From contig NC_017075.1 of the NCBI RefSeq assembly GCF_000284255.1, positions 1,984,001-2,048,000 on the forward strand: 64,000 nucleotides of DNA, written 5' to 3'. Below the pieces are notes generated by a model. It was not told the DNA's origin. It saw only the letters and a program-made list of their open reading frames with translations, and did not search any database. The DNA comes from Rubrivivax gelatinosus IL144 (GTDB lineage: Bacteria > Pseudomonadota > Gammaproteobacteria > Burkholderiales > Burkholderiaceae_C). How positions within the stretch are numbered: position 1 is the first letter of the stretch; the number at the start of each line of letters is the position of its first letter. This document shows positions 53,474-62,138 of this stretch, one piece after another. Both the position numbers and the translations under genes were made by a program.

Positions 53474-54424
53474 ATGCCAATCTTGTTTTGCAATGTCGGG
53501 TGGATGAGGTACTACAACGGTATTGATGGTGATTCAATCGAACGGGGTGGCGAATACAACCAACACTCAACAGGCCACGAAGTCTGTAACTTCAGCAGCA
53601 ACGCCGGCACTCTTTACGGATATGTCCAGCCCACTGGCAAAATCAAGATCGAGAAATTGGGTGCCGGCAAGAAAGATGATTCCGTGAGTGGTGTAACCGT
53701 CGTATGGACGGCTGGGCCTGAAAGTGGTGGAACTGTCGTCGTCGGTTGGTACAAGGATGCGACGGTCTTTCGTGAGGCGCAGAAAATTGAAAAGCCGAGT
53801 GCAATTCAGAAGAAGAACGGCGTTAGCATATTCAGAATCAAGGCCCCAGCTGGTAAGGCAGTATTGCTTCCTGTTGAACAGCGAGAACTAATGATTCCGA
53901 GAGCAGTAAAGGGCGGAATTGGTCAAAGTAATGTTTGGTTCGCAGACAAGGAAGAAAGCCAAGAAATTGTGAACCGCGTCACTTCGCTCATCAATGGGGA
54001 GGCTATCGCCGCTCTCCCTGATGTGGATCAGAGTCAGGCTATTCTTGAAGGCAACCCTCGCCTTGTCGCACACCTTCGGCGTGAGCGAAATTCGGCGATT
54101 GTTAAAGCAAAGAAAGACGCAGTCCTTCGAGCCACAGGAAAACTCTGCTGCGAGACATGCGGATTTGATTTCAAAGAGGTTTACGGAGAATTCGGCGATG
54201 GGTTTTGTGAGGTGCATCACCTTCAGCCATTAGCCAAGGCTGATGGTGTTGTGAAAACAGAATTAGGTGATCTGGCAATTGTTTGCTCAAACTGTCACCG
54301 TGTCATTCATCGAACCGATCCGATGCTTTCCATTTCAAGCCTAGCGATGCATCTTCAGCGCCAGCGTGCCCAACACGGCGGTCCACACGAACGCTGCGCG
54401 ATAAAGCCCGCGCAGCGCCGGTGA
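53474..54424 (+). CDS. HNH endonuclease with N-terminal sensor-like domain (cassette gene)
   Basis: A 316-residue protein much richer in AT than its neighbours, so probably transferred. ATG at 53474 follows AGGAG. The C-terminal HNH nuclease has CETCGFDF, EVHHLQPLAK (catalytic His pair) and CSNCHRVIHR, with four Cys for zinc. The first 170 residues form another domain (NVGWMRYYNGIDGD, GYVQPTGKIKIEKLGAG, VTVVWTAG, TVVVGWYKDATVFRE) that recurs in HNH proteins and may read a DNA or ligand signal; its role is unknown to me. It lies in an integron-type cassette whose attC begins just before the stop. It could be a restriction or anti-phage gene. Confidence 0.8.
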   Translation: MPILFCNVGWMRYYNGIDGDSIERGGEYNQHSTGHEVCNFSSNAGTLYGYVQPTGKIKIEKLGAGKKDDSVSGVTVVWTAGPESGGTVVVGWYKDATVFREAQKIEKPSAIQKKNGVSIFRIKAPAGKAVLLPVEQRELMIPRAVKGGIGQSNVWFADKEESQEIVNRVTSLINGEAIAALPDVDQSQAILEGNPRLVAHLRRERNSAIVKAKKDAVLRATGKLCCETCGFDFKEVYGEFGDGFCEVHHLQPLAKADGVVKTELGDLAIVCSNCHRVIHRTDPMLSISSLAMHLQRQRAQHGGPHERCAIKPAQRR

Positions 54425-54438
54425 CCTCTACGTTAGGC
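54368..54438 (+). other. Integron attC recombination site
   Basis: GCCCAAC (54368-54374, fits RYYYAAC) and GTTAGGC (54432-54438, fits GTTRRRY) bound a 71-base region that folds on itself. GGTC/GACC give the next pair, and CGCTGCGCG pairs with CGCGCAGCG around a short loop. The first HNH gene stops inside it and the second starts five bases after it, exactly as in a cassette array. No integrase gene is seen. Confidence 0.8.
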
Positions 54439-54443
54439 TGCAC

Positions 54444-54980
54444 ATGCTACGTAAACCTGTCGCCTTAGCCACGAAAGTCGCTGCACTAACTGAAGCGGGG
54501 TATCGCTGCGCAGTCCCTACCTGTCGAACAATATTAGCGCTTGACATTCACCATCTGGTGCATGTGAGCGAAGGGGGAGGAAACGAACAATCAAACCTGC
54601 TCCCGCTGTGTCCCACGTGCCACGCGCTTTTCCACAGAGGAGAGATACATCGTGACTCACTCTACGCATGGAAGTCGATGCTGGTTGCACTGAGCCAAGC
54701 GTTCGATCAACGCGACATTGACGATCTGCTGTTCGTAGGCGCAGATCGCCCAGCTGATCTGTTGTTATCGGGTGACGGGGTTGCACGGTTCTCTAGGCTC
54801 ATCGGAGCCGGACTGGCGAACTACAGTCTCGCAATTGCTGATTATCAGAACGGCCGCTTGTTGTATCGAGTGCACCTGACAGAACGCGGCACGCTGTTGC
54901 TGCAAGCATGGAAGCTCGGTGACCGGAACGCCCTCGCAGCTGCGCTCGGTGCGGCCTCTCAAGAAACTCCTCCCAAGTGA
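54444..54980 (+). CDS. HNH endonuclease, second cassette gene
   Basis: A 178-residue protein starting five bases after the attC core. The HNH nuclease fills residues 15-70: GYRCAVPTCRTILALDIHHL, then EGGGNEQSNLLPLCPTCHAL, with Cys pairs (CAVPTC, CPTC) for zinc and the catalytic IHH. The last 100 residues have no known motif to me. Base composition is lower in GC than the flanks. No ribosome site stands out, as is common for cassette genes. After its stop an IS110-type remnant begins within 20 bases, and no attC is seen there. Confidence 0.8.
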   Translation: MLRKPVALATKVAALTEAGYRCAVPTCRTILALDIHHLVHVSEGGGNEQSNLLPLCPTCHALFHRGEIHRDSLYAWKSMLVALSQAFDQRDIDDLLFVGADRPADLLLSGDGVARFSRLIGAGLANYSLAIADYQNGRLLYRVHLTERGTLLLQAWKLGDRNALAAALGAASQETPPK

Positions 54981-54999
54981 TTGATGCAGGCGGAGTTTT

Positions 55000-55425
55000 C
55001 TAGGCGGTGGCTGAGTCAGGCGTGACCGGACCGAGTGCCATGCCGAGCCGCTGCGCCTTGCGCTGCAGGTTGTGCAGTACACGCTGGCGGTATCGCTCCT
55101 CGTAGTAGGCCTGGCCTTGATCGGTGTACTCCTGGCCCTTGCTCAGCAGGCTGTAGATCAGCCGGGCGAGTTTGTGTGCGGCGGCCGTGACGGCTTTGGC
55201 CTTGTCCATGCGGGCGCACAAACGCCGGTAGTACGCGCCCAGCGCCGACTGGCTGGTGCGCAGCGCCGCGGCGGCCAGCCGCAGCGCCTGGGCGGCGCGG
55301 TTGGCCGTGGGACGGGTCTTGCCGCTCATGACCTTGCCGCCGGTGATCTTGGTGCCCGGGCACAGGCCCATCCAGGATGCGACTTCCCCTTTCCAGCGTC
55401 GGATTGCTGACTTGCACCTTCAATC
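55000..55425 (-). mobile_element. IS110-family transposase C-terminal remnant
   Basis: The minus strand encodes IRRWKGEVASWMGLCPGTKI, then TGGKVMSGKTRPTANRAAQA and further to a TAG at 55000, about 138 codons. GLCPGT, the GGK turn and NRAAQALRLAA are typical of the Transposase_20 domain of IS110/IS1111 elements. The DEDD catalytic N-terminal half is missing; a stop lies just upstream of the remnant. It ends the cassette island on its right and cannot move by itself. Confidence 0.8.
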
Positions 55426-55475
55426 GTGACGTCTCGACGTCGTGCTGGGTTGTGGGAAGTCCCTTCGTATTCCCT

Positions 55476-55765
55476 CCACCGGCCACCCGACGCCCGCGGC
55501 AGCCACCGACAGTTGTGTGCTAGCGGTGTGCCACCAAAGCCTCGGAGCCGGCCGCCGGGGCGTGTCCCGGAGTGAAGTATTAGGAGGAGGGCGGGCGCAG
55601 CTCGCCCGGGGGACATGAACGCAGGGACACGCCCCGGCGGCCGGCTCTCGCGCTGTTGCTCGCGGACGTGCTCCGAAGTTTCCTTCGTGAGCTTTGGCTG
55701 TGAGGGAAGACCTGCGGTCGGAGGCCGCAACGAGCCGCGGTCGCCGGGCGGCAGGAGACGACGCA
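55476..55765. repeat. Dispersed repeat, copy B, right of cassette island
   Basis: CCACCGGCCACCCGACGCCC at 55476, then the GGAGTGAAGTATTAGGAGGA unit with its hairpin and GGACATGAACG (about 55568-55620, plus strand), then GGCTCTCGCGCTG and TTCGTGAGCTTTGGCTGTGA (about 55643-55757). These match copy A at 53017-53200, with the middle unit inverted. The gap 55426-55841 has no gene. Confidence 0.65.
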
Positions 55766-55841
55766 GCGTGTTTAAGCCGCATAGCCGGCAGGTCGCCCTC
55801 AATCGGTGCGCGGGACAGACCCGCTGCTTGCAGAGGTGGAT

Positions 55842-56741
55842 ATGTCCTGGTCCCGGCTGAGCGCCGTCGCTCCGATCGTTTTCGACGCCGCCGCAGCGAG
55901 GGGCCGCGAAGCGCCGGCCGCTGCCGCCGCGCTGGCCGGCGCGGTGACGCCGCCGCTGCCGACGGCCGCCGCCGCGCCGGCGGTGCAGCCGGCGATCGTC
56001 GAGCTGCCGCCGGGTGTCACGGTGGGCGACGTGCTGAGTTTCGAGGTCGTCGAGACCGGCGCGCGGCTGCGCCTGGCCGCACGCGGCGCGATGTCGGGCG
56101 CGACGCCGCCGGGCTGGCAGCTCGACCCGCTGGCCTTGAGCCAGGTGCGCGGTGCCGCACCCGACGACGCCGCAGCGCTGGCCGTCGCCTGGCGCGCCGG
56201 CATCGCCCAGCGATTGCGCGCCGCCGCCGGCGAGACGGCATTGACGATGCCGCAGACGCCGCCGCCGCCCTGGGCCGCGTCGTGGCTTGGCCTGCCGCTG
56301 GCGCTGGCGATCCCGCTGCCCGAGGACGGCGAGGATGCCGCGCCGCCGCCGCCCGGGCTGCGGCGCGCGCCGGCGCTGCACCTGGTCGTCGACCTGCCGC
56401 GGCTGGGGCGCGTCTCGGCGCACCTGCAGCTGGGCGTCGGCGGGCTGTGGCTGGGGCTGGCCTGCGTGCGGCGCGAGTCGCTGCCGGCGCTCAAGCGGGT
56501 GCTGCCGGCGCTGGCCGCGGGCCTGCGCGACGCCGGCATCGTGCTGCTGCGCTGCCGCGTGCAGGTCGGCGGCCTGGCCGCCGGCGCCGGCGCGGTGCCG
56601 CTCGGCGTGCTGCCGGTGGGCTCGCTGCTGCCGCCATCGCTGTTCGCCGCGGCGACCGAGGTCGTGCTGGCGCTGGTGCAGGCCGATGCGGGCGCCGTCG
56701 CCAGCGAAGGCCTGCAGCGTCTCAGCCGAGAGTCCCGATGA
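55842..56741 (+). CDS. Hypothetical Ala-rich protein, FliK-like C-terminus
   Basis: A 299-residue protein with an Ala/Pro-rich first half and a more ordered end (APALHLVVDLPRLGRVSAHL, LWLGLACVRRESLPALKRVL, PALAAGLRDAGIVLLRCRVQ). The order of strands and helices there resembles the C-terminal domain of the hook-length protein FliK, where a similar position beside export genes is seen, but the match is weak. ATG at 55842 follows GAGG. Its end overlaps the end of flhA by 20 bases in convergent orientation. It could also be an unrelated regulatory or structural protein. Confidence 0.5.
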   Translation: MSWSRLSAVAPIVFDAAAARGREAPAAAAALAGAVTPPLPTAAAAPAVQPAIVELPPGVTVGDVLSFEVVETGARLRLAARGAMSGATPPGWQLDPLALSQVRGAAPDDAAALAVAWRAGIAQRLRAAAGETALTMPQTPPPPWAASWLGLPLALAIPLPEDGEDAAPPPPGLRRAPALHLVVDLPRLGRVSAHLQLGVGGLWLGLACVRRESLPALKRVLPALAAGLRDAGIVLLRCRVQVGGLAAGAGAVPLGVLPVGSLLPPSLFAAATEVVLALVQADAGAVASEGLQRLSRESR

Positions 56742-58821
56742 CGCTCACTTCGCGCGACTCCGGGATCTCGTTGTACGACAGCACCGTGAGCCCCGGCGCG
56801 AACAGCCGCGCGTAGCGCGCCAGCAGCGGCCGGATCTGCGGCATCACCAGCAGCACCGGCGCGGCGGCGAGCTGCTTCATCTGCTCCAGCACCATCGGCA
56901 TGTGGGTCTGCAGCTGCGACAGCAGCTTGGGGTCGACCGGGAAGTTGTCCAGCGCGACCTTGGCGCCGCCCTGGCGGGCGTTGTTCAGCGCGCCCAGCAG
57001 CAGGTTCTCCAGCTCGGCGCCGAGGCTGAAGGCGCGCATCGTCGGCCCCGGGCCGGCGATGGCGTTGACGATCTGGCGGCGCAGCGTGCAACGCACCTCG
57101 GCGGCCAGCAGCACCGGGTCCTTGGTCGTCTCGGCGTTCTCCAGCAGCGTCGTGGCGATCGGCACGATGTCCTTGATCGACACGTTCTCGGCCAGCAGCA
57201 AGCGCAGCACCTTCAGCAGCTGGCTGTGCGTGTAGGCCTTGTCCAGCGCCGCGGCGAGCTTGGGCGCCAGCGCGCCGCAGCGTTCGATCAGCGCCGGCAC
57301 GTCCTCGTGGCGCAGCAGCTCGCCGAGGTGGTCGCGCACGAGCTTGGAGACGTGCGTCGCGACGACGCCCGCCGGCTCGACGACCTGGTAGCCCAGGCCG
57401 AGCGCGTGCGCCTTCTGCCCGGGCTCGATCCAGACCACCGGCAGCTGGTAGGCCGGCTCGATGCCGGGCACGCCGTCCAGGTCGCCGTAGGTCTGCGGCG
57501 AGGGCAGGGCCATCAGCCGGTCGGGGAAGACCTCGGCCATCGCGATCGGCGTGCCGCCGAGCAGCACCGCGTACTGCGTCGGCCGCAGCGACAGGTCGTC
57601 GCGCGCGCCCAGGCGCGGCAGCACCAGGCCGAGCTGCTCGCTCATCGTCTGGCGCACACCCTTCAGCCGCTTGGCCAGCGGCGCGCCCTGCGCCGGGTCG
57701 ACCAGCGCCGCCAGGCGGTAGCCGACGGTCACCGACACCGGCTCGACCACCGGCAGCGCCGGCCAGTCGATCTCGGCTTCGCGTTCGGCGACCAGCGCCT
57801 GCTCGACCGCCTTGGCGGTGTCGTCGGCCGGTACCACCACCGGGCGCCGCGCCATGCGCCAGGCGACGAAGCCCAGCACCGCGGCGAAGCCGCAGAAGGT
57901 CGGCCAGGGCATGCCGGGGATCGCGGCCAGCGCCAGCATCACGCCGGCAGCGCCGTAGAGCACCGGCGGCGAGGCCAGCAGCTGGCGCCCGATCTGCTGC
58001 TCGACGTCGCCCGAGTCGCTGACGCGGGTGACGATGATCGCCGCCGCGGCCGACAGCAGCAGCGCCGGGATCTGCGCGACGAGGCCGTCGCCGATGGTCA
58101 GCAGCGCGTAGGTGCGGAAGGCCTCGGCCAGCGGCAGGCCGTGCATCCAGGCGCCGATCGCGACGCCGCCGATCATGTTGATCAGCAGGATCAGGATGCC
58201 GGCGATGGCGTCGCCGCGCACGAACTTCGACGCGCCGTCCATCGCGCCGTAGAAGTCGGCCTCGGAGCCGACCTCGCGCCGCCGCGCCTGCGCCTTCTCC
58301 TGGTTGATCAGGCCGGCGTTGAGGTCGGCGTCGATCGCCATCTGCTTGCCGGGCAGCGCGTCCAGCGTGAACCGCGCCGAGACCTCGGAGATGCGTTCGG
58401 CGCCCTTCGTCACGACGACGAAGTTGATGATCATCAGGATCACGAAGACGACGATGCCGACGACGAAGTTGCCGCCGATGACGACGTTGCCGAAGCTCTC
58501 GATGACCCGGCCGGCGGCGTGCGTGCCTTCGTGGCCGTTGAGCAGCACGACGCGCGTCGAGGCGACGTTGAGCGTCAGCCGCATCAGCGTCGTCGTCAGG
58601 ATGATCGTCGGGAAGACCGCGAAGTCCAGCGGCCGCTGCGTCGTCACCGCGACCAGCACGACGATCACCGCGAGCACGATGTTGAACGTGAACAGCACGT
58701 CCAGCAGCAGCGGCGGCAGCGGCAGCACGACCATCGCCAGGATGGCCAGCAGGAAGGCCGGCGCGGCGAGGCGGTTGCGCTTGAGCGCGGCCAGCAGGGT
58801 CTGGGTGGGGGTGGTGCTCAT
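56722..58821 (-). CDS. flhA: Flagellar export gate protein FlhA
   Basis: A 699-residue membrane protein of the flagellar type III export gate. The N-terminal half has about eight helices with LNVASTRVVLL and the FHIPEP-type loop VRGDAIAGILILLINMIGG; the C-terminal half is the cytoplasmic ring domain (DVPALIERCGALAPKLAAAL, SYNEIPESREV). It binds export substrates and chaperones. ATG at 58821 overlaps the flhB stop (ATGA). It is last in the fliMNPQR-flhBA operon. Confidence 0.95.
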   Translation of the reverse strand: MSTTPTQTLLAALKRNRLAAPAFLLAILAMVVLPLPPLLLDVLFTFNIVLAVIVVLVAVTTQRPLDFAVFPTIILTTTLMRLTLNVASTRVVLLNGHEGTHAAGRVIESFGNVVIGGNFVVGIVVFVILMIINFVVVTKGAERISEVSARFTLDALPGKQMAIDADLNAGLINQEKAQARRREVGSEADFYGAMDGASKFVRGDAIAGILILLINMIGGVAIGAWMHGLPLAEAFRTYALLTIGDGLVAQIPALLLSAAAAIIVTRVSDSGDVEQQIGRQLLASPPVLYGAAGVMLALAAIPGMPWPTFCGFAAVLGFVAWRMARRPVVVPADDTAKAVEQALVAEREAEIDWPALPVVEPVSVTVGYRLAALVDPAQGAPLAKRLKGVRQTMSEQLGLVLPRLGARDDLSLRPTQYAVLLGGTPIAMAEVFPDRLMALPSPQTYGDLDGVPGIEPAYQLPVVWIEPGQKAHALGLGYQVVEPAGVVATHVSKLVRDHLGELLRHEDVPALIERCGALAPKLAAALDKAYTHSQLLKVLRLLLAENVSIKDIVPIATTLLENAETTKDPVLLAAEVRCTLRRQIVNAIAGPGPTMRAFSLGAELENLLLGALNNARQGGAKVALDNFPVDPKLLSQLQTHMPMVLEQMKQLAAAPVLLVMPQIRPLLARYARLFAPGLTVLSYNEIPESREVSVIGTLG

Positions 58822-59954
58822 CGGGTCGGGGTCTCGGCCAGGTGCGGCGGCACCGGCAGGTCATCGGGCAGTTCGGGGCGGCGCACGCGCCGGCCGTCGC
58901 GGAAGGCCTGCAGCTGCATCACGTAGCCCAGCACCAGCGCCACGGCGCGGTACAGCGCCGCCGGCACCTGCTGGTTGACCTGGCTGGTGTGATAGATCGC
59001 GCGGGCCAGCGGCGGCGCCTCGACGACCTGCACGCCGTGTTCGGTGGCGACGCGGCGGATGTACAGCGCCATCTCGTCGACGCCCTTGGCGACGACGAAG
59101 GGCGCCTGCGCGCGGCGCTGGTCGTACTTCAGCGCCACGGCGTAGTGCTCGGGGTTGACGATCACCGCGTCGGCGCCGGGCACGGCCTTGCGCACGCTGC
59201 GCTGCGCGATCTGGCGCTGCAGCTGGCGGATGCGCTGGCGCACCTCGGGCCGGCCTTCGGTGGTCTTGTGCTCTTCCTTGACCTCCTGCTTGCTCATGCG
59301 CTGCTGGCGGCGAAAGAGGAAGGTCTGCAAGGGCAGGTCGATCAGCGCGAAGAGCACGAAGACCGCGACCAGCGCCAGGATGCCGCCGCGCACCAGCGCC
59401 AGGCCGTCGGCCAGCGCGCGGTCCAGCGTCATGCCCTGCAGCCGCAGGTAGTCCTCCGGCGCGGTGCTGGCGACGTGCCAGAGCACGGCCACCAGGGCCA
59501 GCGTCTTCAGCAGCGAGCCGGCGAACTCGGCCCAGTGGCGCGCGCCGAACAGCCGGCCGAGGTTGCTCGCCGGGTTTAGGCGCTCGGGCTTGGGCTCCAG
59601 GTTCTTGCTGCTGGCCACCCAGCCGCCGGGCACCAGGCCGGCGACGACGGCCAAGAGCGGCACCGCCAGCAGCGGCAGCACCATCTTCAGCAGCAGCAGG
59701 ACCGAGGTCTTGAACAGCGTCGACCAGGTCTCGGCCAGCGCGGCGTCGCCGTCCAGCGGCACGAAGGCGGCGCCGAACAGCAGGCGGAAGTCGGCCAGGT
59801 AACCCGGCAGCAGCATCACGAAGACCTGCAGCCCGACGACGATGCCGGCGGCCGTCGCCCAGTCGCGCGAGCGCGGCACCTGGCCCTGCTCGCGCGCCTT
59901 GCGCAGCTTCTGCGGTGTCGCCTTCTCGGTCTTGTCGCCGCCGGACTCAGCCAT
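58818..59954 (-). CDS. flhB: Flagellar export switch protein FlhB
   Basis: A 378-residue protein with four membrane helices and a cytoplasmic tail that switches export from hook to filament. The start is ESGGDKTEKATPQKLRKARE, the family signature. The self-cleavage motif is NPEH (267-270) in VIVNPEHYAVALKYD, with Glu where Salmonella has Thr (NPTH); N-P and H, the key parts, are kept. It overlaps fliR by eight bases at its start and flhA at its end. Confidence 0.95.
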   Translation of the reverse strand: MAESGGDKTEKATPQKLRKAREQGQVPRSRDWATAAGIVVGLQVFVMLLPGYLADFRLLFGAAFVPLDGDAALAETWSTLFKTSVLLLLKMVLPLLAVPLLAVVAGLVPGGWVASSKNLEPKPERLNPASNLGRLFGARHWAEFAGSLLKTLALVAVLWHVASTAPEDYLRLQGMTLDRALADGLALVRGGILALVAVFVLFALIDLPLQTFLFRRQQRMSKQEVKEEHKTTEGRPEVRQRIRQLQRQIAQRSVRKAVPGADAVIVNPEHYAVALKYDQRRAQAPFVVAKGVDEMALYIRRVATEHGVQVVEAPPLARAIYHTSQVNQQVPAALYRAVALVLGYVMQLQAFRDGRRVRRPELPDDLPVPPHLAETPTR

Positions 59955-60726
59955 GCGAGGCCCTCAGGCCGTGTTCGATCAGGTCGAGCACGCGCTGCAT
60001 CATCGCCAGGTAGTGCGCCGGCAGGTGGCGCACCAGCGCCACCAACATCAGCAGGCCGAAGCAGGTGACGACGGCGAAGCCCAGCGAGTACAGGTTCAGC
60101 GCCGGCGAGACGCGGTTCAGCAGCCCCAGGCCGATCTGCACCACCAGCGCCGCCAGCACCAGCGGCAGCGCCAGCAGCATCGCCGCCGAGAACACCCAGG
60201 CCACCGCCAGCGGCAGCGCCTGCAGCGACAGCCCGGCCAGCCCGCCGCCCACCGGCCAGGCCTTGAAGCTGGCCCCGGCGACGCCGGCGACGACGAGGTG
60301 GCCGTCGACGGCGAAGAACACCAGGATGCCCAGCACGTGCAGCAGGCTGGAGACGACGTCGGAGGACTCGCCGTTCATCGGGTCGTTCATCACCGCCATC
60401 GACAGCCCGATCTGCGACGAGGCCAGATAGCCCAGCGTCGCCAGCACCGCGTTGACGAGGTGGAAGGCCAGCCCCAGCACCAGGCCGATCAGCGCCTGCT
60501 CGACGGTGGCGGCGACGCCGGCCAGCGACAGCGGGTCGATGGCCTGCACCGGCTGCGCGACCGGCAGCAGCACGACGGCCATCACCAGCGCCAGCAGCAC
60601 GCGCAGCGTCAGCGGCAGCAGGGCGTCGCCGAGGATCGCGGTGGCGGCCAGGAAGGCGAGCACGCGGCAGAAGGGCCACCACAGCTGCCCGATCAGCCCC
60701 AGCCACTGGCCGTAGAGCGCTTCCAT
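59947..60726 (-). CDS. fliR: Flagellar export protein FliR
   Basis: A 259-residue inner-membrane protein with about six helices, starting MEALYGQWLGLIGQLWWPFC. SSQIGLSMAVMNDPMNGESS is the conserved mid loop. It is part of the FliPQR core of the export gate. The stop overlaps the flhB start by eight bases, and fliQ lies 5 bases upstream. Length is as usual. Confidence 0.93.
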   Translation of the reverse strand: MEALYGQWLGLIGQLWWPFCRVLAFLAATAILGDALLPLTLRVLLALVMAVVLLPVAQPVQAIDPLSLAGVAATVEQALIGLVLGLAFHLVNAVLATLGYLASSQIGLSMAVMNDPMNGESSDVVSSLLHVLGILVFFAVDGHLVVAGVAGASFKAWPVGGGLAGLSLQALPLAVAWVFSAAMLLALPLVLAALVVQIGLGLLNRVSPALNLYSLGFAVVTCFGLLMLVALVRHLPAHYLAMMQRVLDLIEHGLRASHG

Positions 60727-60731
60727 CGCCG

Positions 60732-61004
60732 TCAGCCCACGAGCGTCGCCGCGCGGTGGAAGACCGAGATGCAGAAGTCCATCATCGAGCCGACCAGCCA
60801 GCGCCCGGCCAGCGCGACGACGAGCAGCGTCGCCAGCAGCCGCGGCAGGAAGCTCAGCGTCTGCTCGTTGATCTGCGTCGCGGCCTGGAACAGCGCCACC
60901 AGCAGCCCGACCAGCAGCCCGGGCACGACCAGCACCGCGACCATGCGCGTCACCAGGCCCAGCGCCTCGCTGACGAGGTCGGCGGCGATCTCCGGGGTCA
61001 TCAT
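60732..61004 (-). CDS. fliQ: Flagellar export protein FliQ
   Basis: A 90-residue protein with two membrane helices (VAVLVVPGLLVGLLVALFQA and LLATLLVVALAGRWLVGSMM) joined by the conserved loop TQINEQTLSFLPRL. It is part of the FliPQR channel. The start could be either of two adjacent Met codons. Eleven bases separate it from fliP and five from fliR. Confidence 0.93.
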   Translation of the reverse strand: MMTPEIAADLVSEALGLVTRMVAVLVVPGLLVGLLVALFQAATQINEQTLSFLPRLLATLLVVALAGRWLVGSMMDFCISVFHRAATLVG

Positions 61005-61015
61005 CGCCGCGGCTC

Positions 61016-61789
61016 CTAGAACTTCTGCACGCTGGTGACCAGCGTGTCCACGGTCAGCGTCCAGCCGTCGACGAGCACGAACAGCAGCAGCTTCAGCGGC
61101 AGCGAGATCACGAGCGGCGACAGCATCATCATGCCCATCGCCATCAGCAGCGAGGACACCACCAGGTCGATGACCAGGAAGGGGATGAACAGCATGCAGC
61201 CGATCTGGAACGCCGTCTTCAGCTCGCTGAGCACGAAGGCCGCGAGCTTGACGGTGAAGGCGTGTTCCTCGGGCTTGGCCACCGGCGCCTCGCCGGCCAG
61301 CCGCGAGATCTGCGCCAGCGCGGTCTTGCTGGTCTGGGCGAGCATGAAGGCCGAGATCGGCTTGGCGGCGCGTTCCAGCGCCTCGCTCATCACGATGCGC
61401 TCCTCGTCGTAGGGCACGAGGGCGTCGGTCCAGATGCGCTCGCCGACCGGGCGCATCACCAGGCAGGTGAGGATCAGCGCGACGCCGGTGATGATGCGGT
61501 TGGGCAGCCCCTGCTGCAGCCCCAGCGCCTGGCGCAGCAGCGCCAGCACGATGACGAAGCGCGTGAAGCTGGTCATCATCAGGACGAGCGCCGGCAGCAG
61601 GCCCAGCAGCGTCATCAGGATGACGATCTGGGTCTTCACCGTGAAGTCGGTGGTCGCGCCGCGCGTCGTCGTGCTGAGCACCGGCACGCCGTTGGCGGCC
61701 AGCGCCGAGGCGCCGGCCACCAGCAGCCCGGCGGCCAGCGCCCAGCGCGCCGCACGCGTCCAGCGCGGGGTGGCCCAGGCCAGATTCAT
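61016..61789 (-). CDS. fliP: Flagellar export protein FliP
   Basis: A 257-residue inner-membrane protein with a cleavable signal (AAGLLVAGASALAANG). The family blocks are TSFTRFVIVLALLRQALGLQ, PNRIITGVALILTCLVMRPV, and MLFIPFLVIDLVVSSLLMAM then GMMMLSPLVISLPLKLLLFV. It is the main protein of the export pore. Its ATG at 61789 overlaps the fliN stop by four bases. Confidence 0.95.
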   Translation of the reverse strand: MNLAWATPRWTRAARWALAAGLLVAGASALAANGVPVLSTTTRGATTDFTVKTQIVILMTLLGLLPALVLMMTSFTRFVIVLALLRQALGLQQGLPNRIITGVALILTCLVMRPVGERIWTDALVPYDEERIVMSEALERAAKPISAFMLAQTSKTALAQISRLAGEAPVAKPEEHAFTVKLAAFVLSELKTAFQIGCMLFIPFLVIDLVVSSLLMAMGMMMLSPLVISLPLKLLLFVLVDGWTLTVDTLVTSVQKF

Positions 61790-62127
61790 GCCTCGGGCAG
61801 CCCGAGGTCCAGGTCCGAGACCTCGACCACCTTCAGCCCGTACTTGTCGCCGGTGACGACGACCTCGGCGCGGCCGATGGTCGTGCCGTTGACCTTGATC
61901 GTCAGCGGCTCGCCGGCCAGCGTGTCCAGCGGCACGACGCTGTCGGCGCGGATGCGGCTCAGCTCGTCCAGCGAGATGCGCGCCGAGCCGACTTCCAGCG
62001 TCAGCGTCACCGGGATCTTGCGCATCAGCTGCGCCAGCTTGCGCCCCGGCGCGGGCGCCTCGGGCACCGGTTCGACGGTGTCCAGGTCCAGCGTGTCCAG
62101 CGGGTCGATCGGAAGCGGTTCGCTCAT
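61786..62127 (-). CDS. fliN: Flagellar motor switch protein FliN
   Basis: A 113-residue switch-complex protein. After an acidic N-terminal stretch (DPLDTLDLDTVEPVPEAPAP) comes the SpoA domain: MRKIPVTLTLEVGSARISLD, then ELSRIRADSVVPLDTLAGEP, and VNGTTIGRAEVVVTGDKYGL. It forms the C-ring together with FliM. ATG at 62127; the fliM-like gene ends 11 bases upstream. Confidence 0.92.
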   Translation of the reverse strand: MSEPLPIDPLDTLDLDTVEPVPEAPAPGRKLAQLMRKIPVTLTLEVGSARISLDELSRIRADSVVPLDTLAGEPLTIKVNGTTIGRAEVVVTGDKYGLKVVEVSDLDLGLPEA

Positions 62128-62138
62128 CGTCGTGGCTT

